Part shown: positions 10,611-23,690 of the stretch, piece after piece
Numbering within the stretch: position 1 is the first letter of the stretch
How the letters are laid out: each line of letters opens with the position of its first letter
Assembly (NCBI GenBank): GCA_030407085.1
Contig: CM059586.1
Coordinates: 28,941,501-29,005,500, forward strand
Length of the DNA stretch: 64,000 nucleotides
Reading direction: 5' to 3'
Source of the DNA: Trichopria drosophilae
Taxonomy: Eukaryota; Arthropoda; Insecta; Hymenoptera; Diapriidae
Position numbers and translations under genes: made by a program
Notes under the pieces: model-generated
Database searches by the model: none
Seen by the model: the letters and a program-made list of their open reading frames with translations, nothing else
What the model was told of the DNA's origin: nothing

Positions 10611-13600
10611 AATATGATCTTTTATCATTTTATTTAGACTGAAACACACCAAAACTAATTTTTGTTATCACATTTCTAGCGGTCGATTATTTTCATTATG
10701 TATTTTTTCTACTTATATTCGAAAGCTAAGTGTTTTAACAAAATTTAATTAACCAAATAACCGCCAAATGCACTGGGATTTGACGTCGAGTTAGCGTTTA
10801 TTTTTCATCTAAAATAAGAGAAAAAGAGTATATGGATTTTATTGTTAGACGGTAGCTCTTTTGAATAGCAAGGAGACATTTTTTTAACATTGTTATTTTT
10901 GGAATTTTGTTGTAAAAATATGTAAAAAACAAGATCTCCAAGCACGTGTACCGGATGAAGCTGCTTAAAGAAGTCTGTCACACTAGATTTGTTATTTTAT
11001 TATTACATTAACAATATGGCGTTTAATGCGATTAAATATTTGTTTTTTTTTTCAAAATTCTACTAAATCGGACAAAAGTATTTTTTCTGGAACAAAACTT
11101 TTTACCGCCCTAGGGGTTATTGATGTTAGTTTCAAGATGGCGAACCTGAAATTCTAAATATTCATAGATTCTCATGATTTTTAGTATCCTTATGGTTTTT
11201 AAACTGCATATTTCGAATTTATGATCAGATTTTCGAAATTCAAGATGAAAGAACGAAACTGCCTGAAAAATATGACATATTGATCGTTTTCTGAGATTTT
11301 TAATATCAGCATGTTTTATTATTTGCTGGTAATGAATTTCTCATCAGATTTTCAGAATTTAAATCGACGGCTTCAAAATAACGGGGAACCATCTGTAATG
11401 TTTGAAAAATCATTAATTTCTCTTGGAAAATTAACAGAGATGCGTTTTTTAATGAATTTTGCTTACAATTAGATATTTTCATCGTTTGCGTAATTTAATA
11501 TCGTAAAAAAACATCTTGCAAATATTGAAAAGCACAAAAATCGATGAATATTTTATATTTTTCGCCCACCATTTTGGTCCCGCCGTCTTAAATTTTGAAA
11601 GTACGATCATGCATTTAGAAGCAGCGATACAAAAACACCAAGGTTTGTTCAAATAGATTTACAGACTAAAGAATGTAATAAGACATATTTTTTCAGTAGA
11701 CATATCAGGTGCAAGTTTATGACACACTAGTCATAAAAAGCGTTAAAAAAAAAATTTATTTAACAAAAAAAATATGTTTGGAAATAAATGATAAAAATTG
11801 TAATTTTTGTCTCATCGCTATTCGAAAGTGCGATCTTCAAATAATAAAGTTCAGATACCCAGAATTTTTGTCGTATTTATTACACATTAGGGGTGCAAGT
11901 CAAAAAGCCAACCAGTAATAAATACTGAAAGATCAAAAAGCCAACAATAAAGAGGCAAAAAGTCGATAATTAAAAAAAACGACATTTTATAAAAGCGACT
12001 GTACCAAACCCCGACAATGTAACTTTAAATAACATGTATAGAATAAATAAAAATAATGTTTTGCATAATTATAATTATAATGATGTAGAATGTCGGTTTT
12101 CTGGCTGTTGGCTTTTTGAAGTGACGGTTTCTTGACAGATGGCTTCATTGTCGGTTTTTTGACTGAAAGGTTTTTTGAAGTCTCTGCTTACAGCTTTTAT
12201 TCGTGCGCTTTTCGGCAACCCACCCATGTTGTTTCATCATTAATGCTGGTGTGCAGGAAGTGAAAAAAATGTCAAGGAACAGGAAATAATTATTTTTGGA
12301 CTATGATCTTTTAACAAAACTATGTTTCTACTTTTTACCATTTTCGAAAAATTGTTAGTTTTTACTAGCTTCAATGTATATTTTAATCGCGTCGTAGTAG
12401 AAATATCAGGCTTTACTATGACAAACAGTTCAGTCATTCTAGACATCCCAAGTATGAAAATTTCAGTAAATTGCAATATGAAAAAAGTTTATGGAAGGAG
12501 TGATTTTTGTGCAAATCTTACTCAATTTTCACTTTTCGACGCAAGTCGTCGGAAAAAAGCTTTAAAAAGTTCAATTATCTGCAGTTTTTTATGTTGGGTA
12601 TTAAAAACATTTTTTACCGGGCATATGATTATCCTAGGAAAAACTTGCTGATTTAAATATGTTTCTTATTTTCTACCGCAGTGGTAGAAGACATAGATAA
12701 ACAATATGATTTAATTCTTAGCCAGAAAATGTTTCGCAGTTGTTCGATAACATATTTTTTAAATACCTAATGAATACAAAAGTGGGAAATGTAGTGCCCT
12801 ATAGTTTTGTTCGTGTGGTTTTTTTCCAAAAGCGCAAAATAATTAAGATGATTGCAAAAACTAATTCGTCCTGAATTATTTACTTTTCTCGCATTAATAT
12901 TTTTAATAAATAATTTTTCTTTAATTTTTTTTAGCTAAATTAATGCTTGCTCGGAAGTGATACAATTTTAATTTCATTACATCTCAATTTCTTAAGAAAC
13001 AACAAAAAGATCTATTATTATTTTCATATAACTTCAAGTGTGATCGTGAAAATTGGTATAAAATAAGATAAAAACGACCTATTTTTTAATGAATTTTCTC
13101 TTTTACATTAATTTTTGTCTACCGAAACATGAAATGCGTACAAATGGCCTTAAAACATAAAGTAAATTTTTTATTTAATTTTACTGTGGCGCCCAAAGTA
13201 AGAAAATTACTATTATCTTTGGAGTTCCAATCCCAATTAGAGTTTTACATGATTTATAATTACAGTTTTTCGAAATAAATACTGGAAATACATAATTAAA
13301 TTTTTGCTATGCCAAATTGCACCTTAGTACTAGTAAACTAATATTTAAACCATTACTAAGGATTTTACCTTTTTTGAGCACTGTTCAGGTCTCAATTGAA
13401 CTTTTTGAAATATGAAATTCAATTAAAATATTCAAATTTTAATTCAAGATTTCCGTCACATTGAATAGATTTAAAAAAATTAAATTTTCAAAAATGTTGC
13501 GTATTCCAAAAAGTTTATTTTGATGCTGGAGATCTTCAGTATATATGTACATATTTATACAAGACACGGACACTATTTTTGTGGTTTTAAAAGTCGGCAT

Positions 13601-13944
13601 TTGATGAAAATCTGTAGTGTCTTTCTTTGCGAAGATATTGAATTTATTTTGGTTTTGGCAGATTAATTTTGGGTCGAAGCAAAAAGTGTGAGATTAAAAT
13701 GAAACCAAAGTAAACTTTTAAGTATTTCGGTAAACGACGCTTGTACTTATAAAGATGGTTATCTAGAGGAACTATACTATCTGTGTATGGTTAAGCATTT
13801 AAATTGACTTTAATTAATCTAAGATTACTCCTATTTCTTTTTTTCACCAGCCAAAGTAGAATAAAACTTCACAAGTCGATATAGATGGTATACATTTCAA
13901 TGTTTTAATGACATTACAACATACGAAAGTTAAAAGACTACGGA

Positions 13945-14319
13945 ATGAAGTAGGACCTCCGAAATTGACCCCCTCAAAATTGACTAACTTGTCAAATTGT
14001 TTCGACAGAAGTCTTCGAAATTGGCTGCTGTAGAGGAAACACTTTCACCACTCTTCTCTCAAACAGTTTCATGTACTATTATCTATAATAAGCAACTAAA
14101 TATAAAAGAAATAACTATTACAGTCATTTTTCGCTAACTTTAACGAAAACAGAGTGCTCGATTGAAACTAATTAAAATTTTGACCAATCGAGGTTAAGCA
14201 TGTAAGGTTCATACAAAGTAAAGTGCGGATCACCTCCCCTTCGCTCATTTTCAGAACTTGCAGTCAATTTTGAGGGTAGTTGGAGCGGATGATAGTCAAT
14301 TTCACAGGTTCTACTGTAC
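13945..14319. mobile_element. MITE with TACAGTAGAACC-type ends
   Basis: The left end GTAGGACCTCCGAAATTGAC and right end GTCAATTTCACAGGTTCTAC (then TGTA) are imperfect inverted repeats. Internal inverted blocks CCCTCAAAATTGACT and AGTCAATTTTGAGGG extend the match. There is no ORF. The TACAGTAGAACC end is shared with the element at 35849-36046. The ends and a TA-type border suggest a Tc1/mariner-superfamily non-autonomous element, which is an inference. Confidence 0.55.
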
Positions 14320-16003
14320 TATGACGAATATGACCATATCACCGTATCAAAGGACTAGTACAGTCAAGCTCTACCGTAACTAATAGTATACGATTTCGAT
14401 TATTTGATGATATAATATTGTTTTAATTTAAGATTGTAATTTTTGCAACATTATGCTTCTCTTGTAATTCTTGCAATCGGTATTCCGCAATAGTAGAAAC
14501 AAGAAAACAAACGAAGAGCTTGTTTACAAATAATTGTTTACTGTAAGTTTAAAAAATTGACAATTTTTATAACTTATACGGAAAAGTTCACTCTTTGCTC
14601 ATTGCGTCTTTACGTTATGCTAATCGATAATCGCTGCTACTTCCGTGAATAATATAAACAGATTAGATATCCGCGATCTTCTGAACTTTTACGCATACAT
14701 TCATTTTTTGTTGCAATCGACAAAACGGGAGTCAGTAATCGATCGTTCATGTTGCATCGACGTGTTTTCCACGTATTCGCTTCGCCTCTTAAAAAAAGAA
14801 GAATCGAAAAAAATGCACTGCCATTTCTTTCCTCTGAAATATTCATATTAGAGAAATTTTCATAACTTTGCATGCTATTGCCAGTTTTCTATGCTATCGG
14901 TTGTCGCACTTATTTTTCTTCTCTGAACGCACTTGGTTAAAAAGAGGTTTTTCCTGATTATTGACGCACACGATCCAAAGGCAATTGATCTATCTTTTTA
15001 TCAATTTTATTTCTTTAATTCTTATTGTACATTAATTAACTTTTACTTGTATGCATCCTTAAAAGAAACGATACTTGAATCGAACTATTGTTTTTTTATT
15101 AAAAAAACTTAGATGAAGTGGATAGTGAGGTAATGCTGAAACGTTTAATTCATCGATAAATATTAATTCTGCATATTGATTGTATTACGAAAGTGTTCGA
15201 CGAGTAAACGAATCGTAAGCACGTACTATTATTTCTTAGATTGTATGCCTTATCATGAATAAGAGAAAATTACTACTGATAGCAAAATATAGCAAGTGGG
15301 AGAATACAAAAAATGAGTTATTGATCAAATTTTCGTCAAACGAAAATTCGTAGTTTGTAGTATAATAATAATATAAAGTTTTTAGTTCAAAAAAATCGTC
15401 AGCTAATATTAAAAACTAGGTTAAACGTATAGTACAATAAAAAATAAAAACATGTCACAGATTTATTCAAAAATAGAAATTTGTAGTGGGGAATTTTTCT
15501 ACCGAATATTTTTTCGTATAATGCGAACAAAATTAGGAAAATTTAAAATAATAAAAGTAACAAAACAGTATATAAAATTTTCAAAATTCAAAATGGCGAC
15601 CACTCAAATCTAAAACTGTGATAATATCGATAACAATGTATTCTTTGCATCGCATTGACTTGAAATTTGTTAGTAGGTTTTTTTGGAGTCGTAGATTTCG
15701 AATCCGGTATCAGATTTTCAAAATTAAAAATGGCTGATTTAGGATGGCTATTACTCAAATCTAAAACTGCGATATTATAGATAAAAATGTGTGCTGACGG
15801 ATTATTGGTTTTGCAGATTAGAAATACGGTGTAAGATTTTCAAAATTCATAATGGCGAATTTAAGATGTCGAACACTCGAAACTTTGAATTAACAAAAAA
15901 CCTCGGATATGCATTTTCTCAAAATTTTTTGCACTTTCATTTATGTCGGGCGCCAATTTCAATTGTACGCGTCGTATTTAATTTTTTTTAAACCGACATT
16001 CGT

Positions 16004-16268
16004 ACAGAGAAAAAAGAAGGTTTAATGGGACTATGAAAAAATGGTAGAAACGATTTTAACGTATGTAAATAGTAGAATTAACAACGTAAAAGCTTATAGT
16101 TGTTATTTAAGGTTATGTACGAATGATTTAAGTACTAGGAAATAGTAAATGGAATAATAAAATTGCAACCATTTACTATAGAAATAGTTAATTTATTTAC
16201 TTTTTGTATTAAAGCGTTTTACTATTACAAAATGGTTCGATTAACTACTTTCTTTCCATATGTGTAAA
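16004..16268. mobile_element. Small inverted-repeat element with TAGTTAA motifs
   Basis: The left end ACAGAGAAAAAAGAAGG and right end ACTTTCTTTCCATATGTGT are imperfect inverted copies. Internally it has many ACTATTTCC and AATAGTTAA motifs in both orientations. Related sequence occurs at 20480-20667, 28850-29055 and 42970-43075. It has no coding capacity. It is probably a dispersed MITE family. Confidence 0.45.
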
Positions 16269-18956
16269 TGTGCATAATAAAAATCGAAAAGAAGCTATTA
16301 TTATGCAGACGAAATACAACTGATTTAAATACTAAAAATAAGTTATCAGTTTATAGTTATAGACCACGAATGAGACTGACAGCAAATATTGAAAATAACG
16401 ATAATTTCAATTTAACACACATATAATAATTTAAATGAATTAAATTGGAGAACATCATAAATGACACCAATTACTGAAATATAATAAAATATGATGATAA
16501 ATGATGATGGTACATTAAAAGATGGAATTATAACTTACGTGAAAATTCCGCTAATGTAACGATTGAACTGAATCCTTTTAGTACAAGCTAATTGACGATT
16601 TATCTCAATTCCCGTTTCATGTACAGTTTTTTTTCTTAAAAGCCTGATGCTGCAGCGCAAATATATTGACATTTTTATATTTCATAGTCTAATTTTAAAG
16701 ATATTTATATCATATTGCGATAAAAAAGTTTAAATTTTAAAATGTATATAAGTAGTAGAATTTTCTCCTGTTTTTTACTACACTGACCAGTTGTTCGACT
16801 CCTTTTAGAAACGTATATAGGTGATTCTCAAATAACAGGCGACACTTTTGAAATAATTTAGGCCCATTACAAAACTAATTGAATCCTATAATATTTAGTA
16901 TAATCATGTTATAATTATGTCTTAGAATGTGTGCACAAAATAGAAGTCATTCAACTTAAGTATTAACGAATTCCGCAGTAAAATAAAAAATTACATTTCA
17001 CCAAACTGTCAGTATTGCAATGGACCTGACAATTTTAAACACGCTGGATAAATAAAATTTACTATAAATTATTTTTCTGACAGTACGAATAAATGCGTAT
17101 ACTATTAGTCGAATATACATAATATTTATGAAATTATTAATTATCAGATGTAAAAAAGTTCTTCATTTACATTTATTTAACCAAGCTTTCATTTAAAAAG
17201 AATGTAATCTGGAACATATTTTTTCTGTTAATTAACAGATACTCCAAATGCATCTAATTAAAATAATTGAAACTAAATTTTGATTACTTTCACATTATTT
17301 GAATATAGTAATATGATGACGGAAAGGACATTTACAGAACTGACATTTCACTTTTAAATTTATATAAAAGAAGAGCTACGGCACCAAGAAGTTTTCCGCA
17401 TACATTTCACAAAAGATATTTATGTATTATTGATATAAATTACTACTTTTGGGAAATTTTAGTTGATATTAAATTACTACAATATTATGAAACTGACTGA
17501 AAATTTCTAAAATATCTTCAGGAGAGAAAGAAGGTTATTTTTTTATTTGTGTTTTCACCTATTGTATTCAATAAGTTTTGTTTCATTATCTCCAGAGTTT
17601 AAACTTAGAAATAACACGAAATGAGAAATATACAATTGATTATAAAAACTAGTCTGTGAAATAAAAATGATCGATTTCACCATTTCTGAAATGGCTGTAG
17701 TTTCCGACTTTAAAATTTATTTTAAACGTAAAAAATCGTTATTTTTCTCAGAAAAATCGTCTGTTGAATTTGCTATTTTAGCAATTTATTTACTGTCTTT
17801 ATTTCCTTCACTCTGCGGACAAAACTGACAATATAATATGTAGCGATAAGACAATGGTGTTTATAGTTTATGCGGTTGCTAAATACGAAACTTAAGTCTG
17901 ATTTCAAACATTCAAAATGTCGGATCCAATATGGCGGACGAATTTTAAAAAATCTGTCGGGCCGACTAAACTTTATGCTTGTCTTTTTTACGCTGATCGT
18001 GAATCCGAAGTCACATGCCAGTTTAACTTTTAAACGTTTTTTAAAGTTGATAAAATTTTGAAATCCCCGATCTTTATATTTGATCCGCCATTTCAAACAT
18101 TTGAATTTTTGACTATATATGTTTTTTATTCATTTATATCCAAACGGATAAAGGAAAAAGTAGTATAGTGATAAAGATTTTATACAAAACTGATTCTATA
18201 AGTATTTTATATAAATTTGATAAAGTTTCTATATTGATATAGATACAAAATGTATAAAATTTTGATAAAACATACTTTCTATATGAATGCACAATTTTCT
18301 CTATGAAAACGCATCTCAAACGCAACTCAGGTAACGCACTTCAATCGGTTTTTGTTTGGTATTTTCTGATACTATGGTGATAGAAGAATGTATAAACGCA
18401 GTTATTAAGATATAATTATTTATTGTGTATCATCTATAAATAAAAAAAAAATGAAAAAACACGATGTTTTCGAAAGAATTCATTATTGACGCTGTTTTTT
18501 AAGATAGTGATTTGAAATTTGGTATAGTAGGGTTTTTTAGTTCGCTCATGACGAATCCGATGTTGATTTTATAATATTGAAAATGGCGGCTTCAATAAGA
18601 CGGCCTTCACGATGGAAATATGCCATATTGAATCCGCAATTTTGAATTTTGAAATTTAGACACCGGACTCGAAATCTGCGATCCCAAAAACTCCCTAGTG
18701 ACAAATTTCAAGTCGATTCAACATAAAGAAAAATGTATGCCTCAAAGGGTTAAAGAGGAAACAATTTTAATTTTTTTTTGTTTGGGTTATTAACTTTTTG
18801 TTGGTCAGGAAACGTTTAATACCTTTAACTTACGTCAAAACGGTTCGATGAAATTTCACTAAGCTGTATTATACTTCAGACAGTTCTGTAATGAGTATTA
18901 GGAGAGCCGATTAAATGTTATCGTTTATCTGATCTCTGATATCTTCCTGTTTGTAG

Positions 18957-19190
18957 TTGGACTTCCGCTCCTGGTGCAGCGAAGCATTGCGCGTCAGATT
19001 CAGCTGGTCGAAACTATCGGAAAGGGTCGATTTGGTGAAGTTTGGCGAGGACGTTGGCGCGGCGAAAATGTCGCCGTCAAAATTTTCAGTTCAAGAGAAG
19101 AAAGGTCCTGGTTCAGGGAGGCGGAGATTTATCAGACGGTGATGCTGCGGCATGACAATATTCTCGGATTCATCGCCGCAGACAACAAAG
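18957..19190 (+). CDS. babo: babo exon: GS-box end and kinase N-lobe
   Basis: Acceptor TTGTAG|TTGGAC, donor AAAG|GTATAT. The exon begins with the GS-box end and the FKBP-binding LP motif ([13 protein letters not shown]), then the kinase N-lobe: glycine-rich loop [11 protein letters not shown], the catalytic lysine in NVAVKIF, and the helix-C segment with glutamate ([15 protein letters not shown]). It ends in [10 protein letters not shown], the first part of the L45 loop. With the splice sites seen, the junction codon becomes GTT (Val), giving SGSGS-V-GLPLL, one residue more than the usual [27 protein letters not shown] is strongly characteristic of ALK4/ALK5/Baboon. Confidence in family and borders is high. 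Confidence 0.95.
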
Positions 19191-19267
19191 GTATATTTTT
19201 TTGGAAAATTATTGGCTCATTATTATTGTACACTTTAAACTACCTAAATTTCTGAAAATTCACTTAG

Positions 19268-19400
19268 TCTGGAGTGAAAGTTGAGAGTTAATTTTCACTT
19301 CATGCCGACTGAGTTTCCACTCGTTAAGAGTTAAAATTGACTCTTTCAATAGAGTGGCTAAATTTTTCATTCTCATATCAATGAATTTTTACTCCAAGGA
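19268..19400. repeat. GAGTG/CACTC palindromic repeat cluster
   Basis: Modules GGAGTGAAAGTTGAGAGTTA, CCACTCGTTAAGAG and CAATAGAGTGGCTAAATTTT match the clusters at 7925, 40222 and 50408. This copy lies 80 bp inside a babo intron. Confidence 0.55.
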
Positions 19401-19432
19401 ATTTCGAGAGAAGTAGTCGAAATTTTTAATTA

Positions 19433-20087
19433 CGCAGGCCAATAAAATTTATACCCAGAAACCGGAGTATGATTTTCCGAAGGTTTTCGATTCGCTGAAT
19501 CCAAATCTGGCTACAGAATTGTTCTATCACGTCAAGATTTTGACATTTCCTAACCTAAAAGTGTAAAAAACACCGTTTTTGCCCATTTTCAGTAAGTTTT
19601 TGTGACAGAAAAAAATGTTTGTTCGAAATTTGGCATAAGCCATGTTAAAGTGCTATTCATCAGCTTTAAAATGCTTTTTAGTCATTCCGATAATTTTTTT
19701 TCATCGAGTTATAGAAGTTATTGTCAAGGCACCATTATGATTTTCATACATTTAATAAATAATAATCGTGCCTTGACAAAAACTTCCGTAACTCGATGAC
19801 AAAAAATCGTATCGGAATGACTAAAAAAGCATTTTAAAGCTGATGAATAGCACTTTAACATCGTTTTTGCCAAATTTGGAACAATCGTTTTTTTTTTCTT
19901 CCACAAAAACTTACTTAAAATGGGCAAAAAAGGTGTTTTTTGCACTTTTAGGTTAGGATATCTGAAAATCTTGACTCTTGATAGAACAATTCTGCTGCCA
20001 GATTTGGATTCAGCGCATCGAAAACCTTCGGAAAAGTATACTCCGGTTTCTGGATATGGAGGTCGGCCTCATTTTGTTGGCCTGTGT
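19433..20087. mobile_element. 655-bp palindromic element in babo intron
   Basis: Near-perfect inverted arms of about 310 bp meet at a short centre near 19760. The left arm starts CGCAGGCCAATAAAAT and the right arm ends ATTTTGTTGGCCTGTG. Inside each arm are the AAACCGGAGTAT block, a TCTATCA..GTCAAGAT block, CCTAACCTAAAAGTG and AAGTGCTATTCATCAGC. Fragments of the same family fill 1-690. It has no coding capacity; it is a foldback-type non-autonomous element. If transcribed in the pre-mRNA it would form a hairpin of about 310 bp. Confidence 0.75.
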
Positions 20088-20479
20088 TATTAATATATAC
20101 AAATATTTAATTGTTGTTTTAAAAAGGTCAAGATAGAATCAAAATTGATATTTATGGATTTTGGGTTAATTCTTAAATCTGCTTAACACAATGACGCGTG
20201 GAAATGCAAAAATTACCACAGCTTTCCATGTAAATAATTATCATTTACCCTCAGAGAGGGCCAATACAATTTTTTATTTATTATTAATCCTATAATTTTT
20301 GAACATAATCTTTCATGAATCTGATACCTGTTTTTCGAGAAATGCAGATGATTTTTTAATACGGTGTCCCACTAAGATAACTTGTAAAAAAAACTCCAGA
20401 TTGTCAGAGTTATATTCTAATATAATGAACTAATAAATGAACACATCTGACAAAAACATCGATAGTTAAATTTACTATA

Positions 20480-20667
20480 TCACACGGTCGGACAAAAATA
20501 TCGCTAAAACTACTATGAAAAATAGTTAAATTTACCACTTTCCTAGTCGATTTTACAATAATTTTGTTGAACCAACTATACCTCCACATAGTTGTTTATA
20601 CTAATATCATGGACAGTCCCGATTTCACACTATGTTCATAGTTATTTTAACTACTTTTTCTTGTGAG
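20480..20667. mobile_element. MITE-like copy, TAGTTAAA family
   Basis: Begins ATCACACGGTCGGAC, ends TTTTTCTTGTGAG, and holds AACTACTATGAAAAATAGTT and CACACTATGTTCATAGTT. The latter also occurs, diverged, near 29005. The ends are only weakly inverted. It has no ORF. Confidence 0.35.
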
Positions 20668-20689
20668 AGCAGACTTCTCATTCAATATT

Positions 20690-22372
20690 TTTATGACAAT
20701 TGGGAACAGACATTGTGTTAAAGCATCAAAATATCGTGTATTTAAGTTTTTAGCTATAAACATTCATTATAACATATAAGAAAATTAAAGATGGCGGTTC
20801 CAAAATGGTAATTTATAAATTGTAATATTTTCTCATGAGGATATATCTCTAAAACTTTTAAACTTAGGGATATAATTAGTACTTATTTTTATTTTTGATG
20901 TAACATGTTTTAAATTAGTTTTATTTATATCAATATCTCTAAAACAATAGAAAATGTCGCGTAAAACTCGTTTTAAGCTTTTTTATGCCGCAAAAGTAAT
21001 GAAATATTATTTGTACATATGAAATTTCTATACAGCAGTACAGTATTTAAAATCAATTATATTTTTGAGGTTTCGCAAGTAGAGCTGACCAGTAATTAAA
21101 GAGTTTTTCATCGATTACTAATTAACTATTATTTTTAATTCAGAATAATTTACATTTCTTTTTCTTTTAATCCAAGAACAATGCTTCTTTTTTCTGTAAG
21201 TTTCTGTTTTTCCAGTTTTTTATTAAAATACAACAAATTGTTAAGTTGTGTGTTTTTATCATGTTTTATTATAACTTACACGGGTAGGGAATAAACTTTC
21301 ATAGCGAAAGAAATGCGATGAAAAATCGTAACAATGCGTATCTTTGTTTTTCTGTCATGCTAACATAGAAGGACTAAACAAATATTCTGAATCTAAGGAC
21401 TGTATTATAACGTTGTATTTCGAGTTAATCACGAAACTGAAAATAGGATAGTTATGTACCCCGTTGAGAGAAATACTTTTGAAATTTGTTTGTTCATGTC
21501 TTTTATGTAGGTTATATGGAAATATGCCGATTCCAATCCCTAAAGATGAAAAACTAGGTTAAAACTGCTGCTACGTATTGTGTTAATGCGAAATTTAAAA
21601 TCGTTATGTAATAAATACGTCGTCCATTCTTACGAAAAATTAAAAATTTAAAAGTTATTTTGTAGATGGATTTTATGGTTTTTTTGGCAAGCGTGTATTT
21701 AAAAATACGTATGAAATCAATATTCGTAATAAGACGATAAAATAAAGGTTATACATTTTTTTTTAAATATAACGGACTAACAATTAATTAATCATTTTTT
21801 AAAACATTCGATTTTTCATAATAATTCATGCCCTAGAAATATAGTTCTAGATCGAGAATTTCTTCGTTGTCAAAAATTTAGTTTAAATTTATCAATCAGG
21901 TTATACGAATACTGTTGGACCATTCCTAAACTTTGCAACCTATTTTTTGGTATTTTTCCCCACCTTCTCTCCATCATAATCAGTTTTTTTTTCATTTTTA
22001 TACTTAAAAATGGTCATGTAGTATGTAGACGATGTTTTCCTCTAAAAAGTGTACTGAAGCATTTAGTTATTTTGTTATTTAAAGAGAGGAACCTGCGAAT
22101 TTTAGCTTCATTAAATTTTCATAACAAAAAGTCGAAAAAAAAATAATTTTTTCGGTAAAAGTACCTGAAAAAAAGTGTCTTTTCCTCCAATTTTGATCGA
22201 ATTATGTAACCATAATTTTTTTTATATACTTTTTTCTCACGATTTCAAAGAAGTCGGTCAAATATTTTTGTTGGCTTCAGTTTTTAATTAAAAAAAAAGA
22301 GGCCCAAAATCATTATTGGCCATGTTTGGTTATTGCAATGTAATATATCTTAAATCTTGCCGGCGCACCTGC
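20690..22372. other. babo: AT-rich intron sequence, nothing recognised
   Basis: AT-rich sequence with long T and A runs and one GATGGCGGTTCC motif near 20793. I see no exon, RNA gene or bounded repeat in it. Confidence 0.5.
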
Positions 22373-23690
22373 TTAACCCATTAATGCCCAAATGCACAGA
22401 AAATTTACACCAACTTCAACGCTTATTTCCAATATGAAATAAATTTCGAAAAAAATCAAACTTACCAGATTCTACAATTTTCGGGGTCGCTCTTTCGAAT
22501 GGCGAAGAGAAAATTTAAAAAAAGTCAATATTTGTCTATGATTTTGACATATATATTAAAAAAACATACTTTTTTCAGTGCGCTTTTTTTTACAAATATC
22601 GAGTTTTCGATACAATATCGTGCTTTGAATGAGCTAAAATATACTAGAATAGTGCACTCGATAGTTATACTTAAAAGATACACTGGTATGCATTTGAAAT
22701 TTTGCGATGTCAGATCCAAAATGGCCACCGCAGTAACGAATTTCTATTCAAAATTTAACAATTTTTTTTCTTGAAAACCATACACTTTAGAGAAAATGTT
22801 CCAAGGACAATTTTGTTTTAGAATGAGCCAAAAAATACCCTTGAATTTTTTGAGAATGTATTGTTACAATTTTCAATTTTTCAAAACTGCAGAAAATCCA
22901 AAATTTTCAAAAAGTTAGTTAAAAAATCCGAAAAAATTTGGCAGTGTTCTTTAACCAATTCTAAGACATTTTTTATCTATAGCAATTTTCTCTAAAGACA
23001 GCAGTGTTCAAGAAAATAAATCATTTGTCTTGAAATCTAGAATATTTTTTTTCTGGAAAACTATAGTCTTTAGAGAAAATTTCTATAGATAAAAAATGTC
23101 TTAGAATTGGTTAGATAACACTGTCAAATTTTTTCAGATTTATTAAAAACTTTTTGAAAATTTTGGATTTTTTGCATTTTTGAAAAATAAAAAATTGTAG
23201 CAGTACATTCTGAAAAAATTCAAGGGTATTTTTTGGCTCATTCTAAAACAAAATTGTCCTTAGAACATTTTCTCTAAAGTGTATGGTTTTCAAGAAAAAA
23301 AATTGTTAAATTTTGAATAGAAATTCGTTACTGCGGTGGCCATTTTGGATCTGACATCGCAAAATTTCAAATGCATACCAGTGTATATTTTAAGTATAAC
23401 TATCGAGTGCACTATTCTAGTATATTTTAGCTCATTCAAAGCACGATATTGTATCGAAAACTCGATATTTGTAAAAAATGCGCACTGAAAAAAGTATGTT
23501 TTTTTAATATATATGTCAAAATCATAGACAAATGTTGACTTTTTTAAAATTTTCTCATCGCCATTCGAAAGAGCGACCCCGAAAATGGTAGAATCTGGTA
23601 AGTTTGATTTTTTTCGAAATTTATTTCATATTGGAAATAAGCGTTGAAGTTGGTGTAATTTTTCTGTGCATTTGGGCATTAATGGGTTAA
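22373..23690. mobile_element. 1.31-kb near-perfect palindrome with TTAA flanks
   Basis: TTAA at 22373-22376 and 23687-23690 flank an element running CCCATTAATGCCCAAATGC ... GCATTTGGGCATTAATGGG. Two arms of about 640 bp meet near 23030 and match in inverse with few differences (for example GGCGAAGAGAAAA against GGCGATGAGAAAA). The TTAA borders and CCC-type ends are what piggyBac-superfamily elements use, so I infer a non-autonomous piggyBac-type foldback. It carries no transposase. High arm identity suggests a recent insertion, arm correction or selection on the hairpin. A diverged relative lies at 6720-6904. Confidence 0.8.

Larger units (their letters stand above)
8943..18956 (+). other. babo: babo intron, about 10 kb, repeat-filled
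   Basis: Runs from donor GTAAGT to acceptor TTCCTGTTTGTAG. It contains an interrupted foldback (9330-10700), a small terminal-inverted-repeat element (13945-14319), another (16004-16268), direct-repeat copies near 15560-15870 and several dispersed AAAATGGCGGATCC-like motifs (for example near 10022, 10150, 11130, 17915, 18080 and 18580). No internal exon was convincing. Open frames such as 12322-12651 and 17773-18096 look like chance or repeat-derived frames. Confidence 0.7.

Noticed and set aside
12240..12651. Overlapping open frames of 78 and 109 codons inside the first babo intron
   Set aside because: They lie on opposite strands over the same DNA, have low-complexity AT-driven composition, and no supporting acceptor or donor.
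17773..18096. 107-codon minus-strand frame in the babo intron
   Set aside because: It spans two of the dispersed GGATCCRCCATTTTGAA motifs and is repeat-derived; the composition is basic and low complexity.
22499..22774. 91-codon frame and its minus-strand shadow
   Set aside because: Both lie inside one arm of the 1.3-kb palindrome, which is mirrored in the other arm; not a gene.
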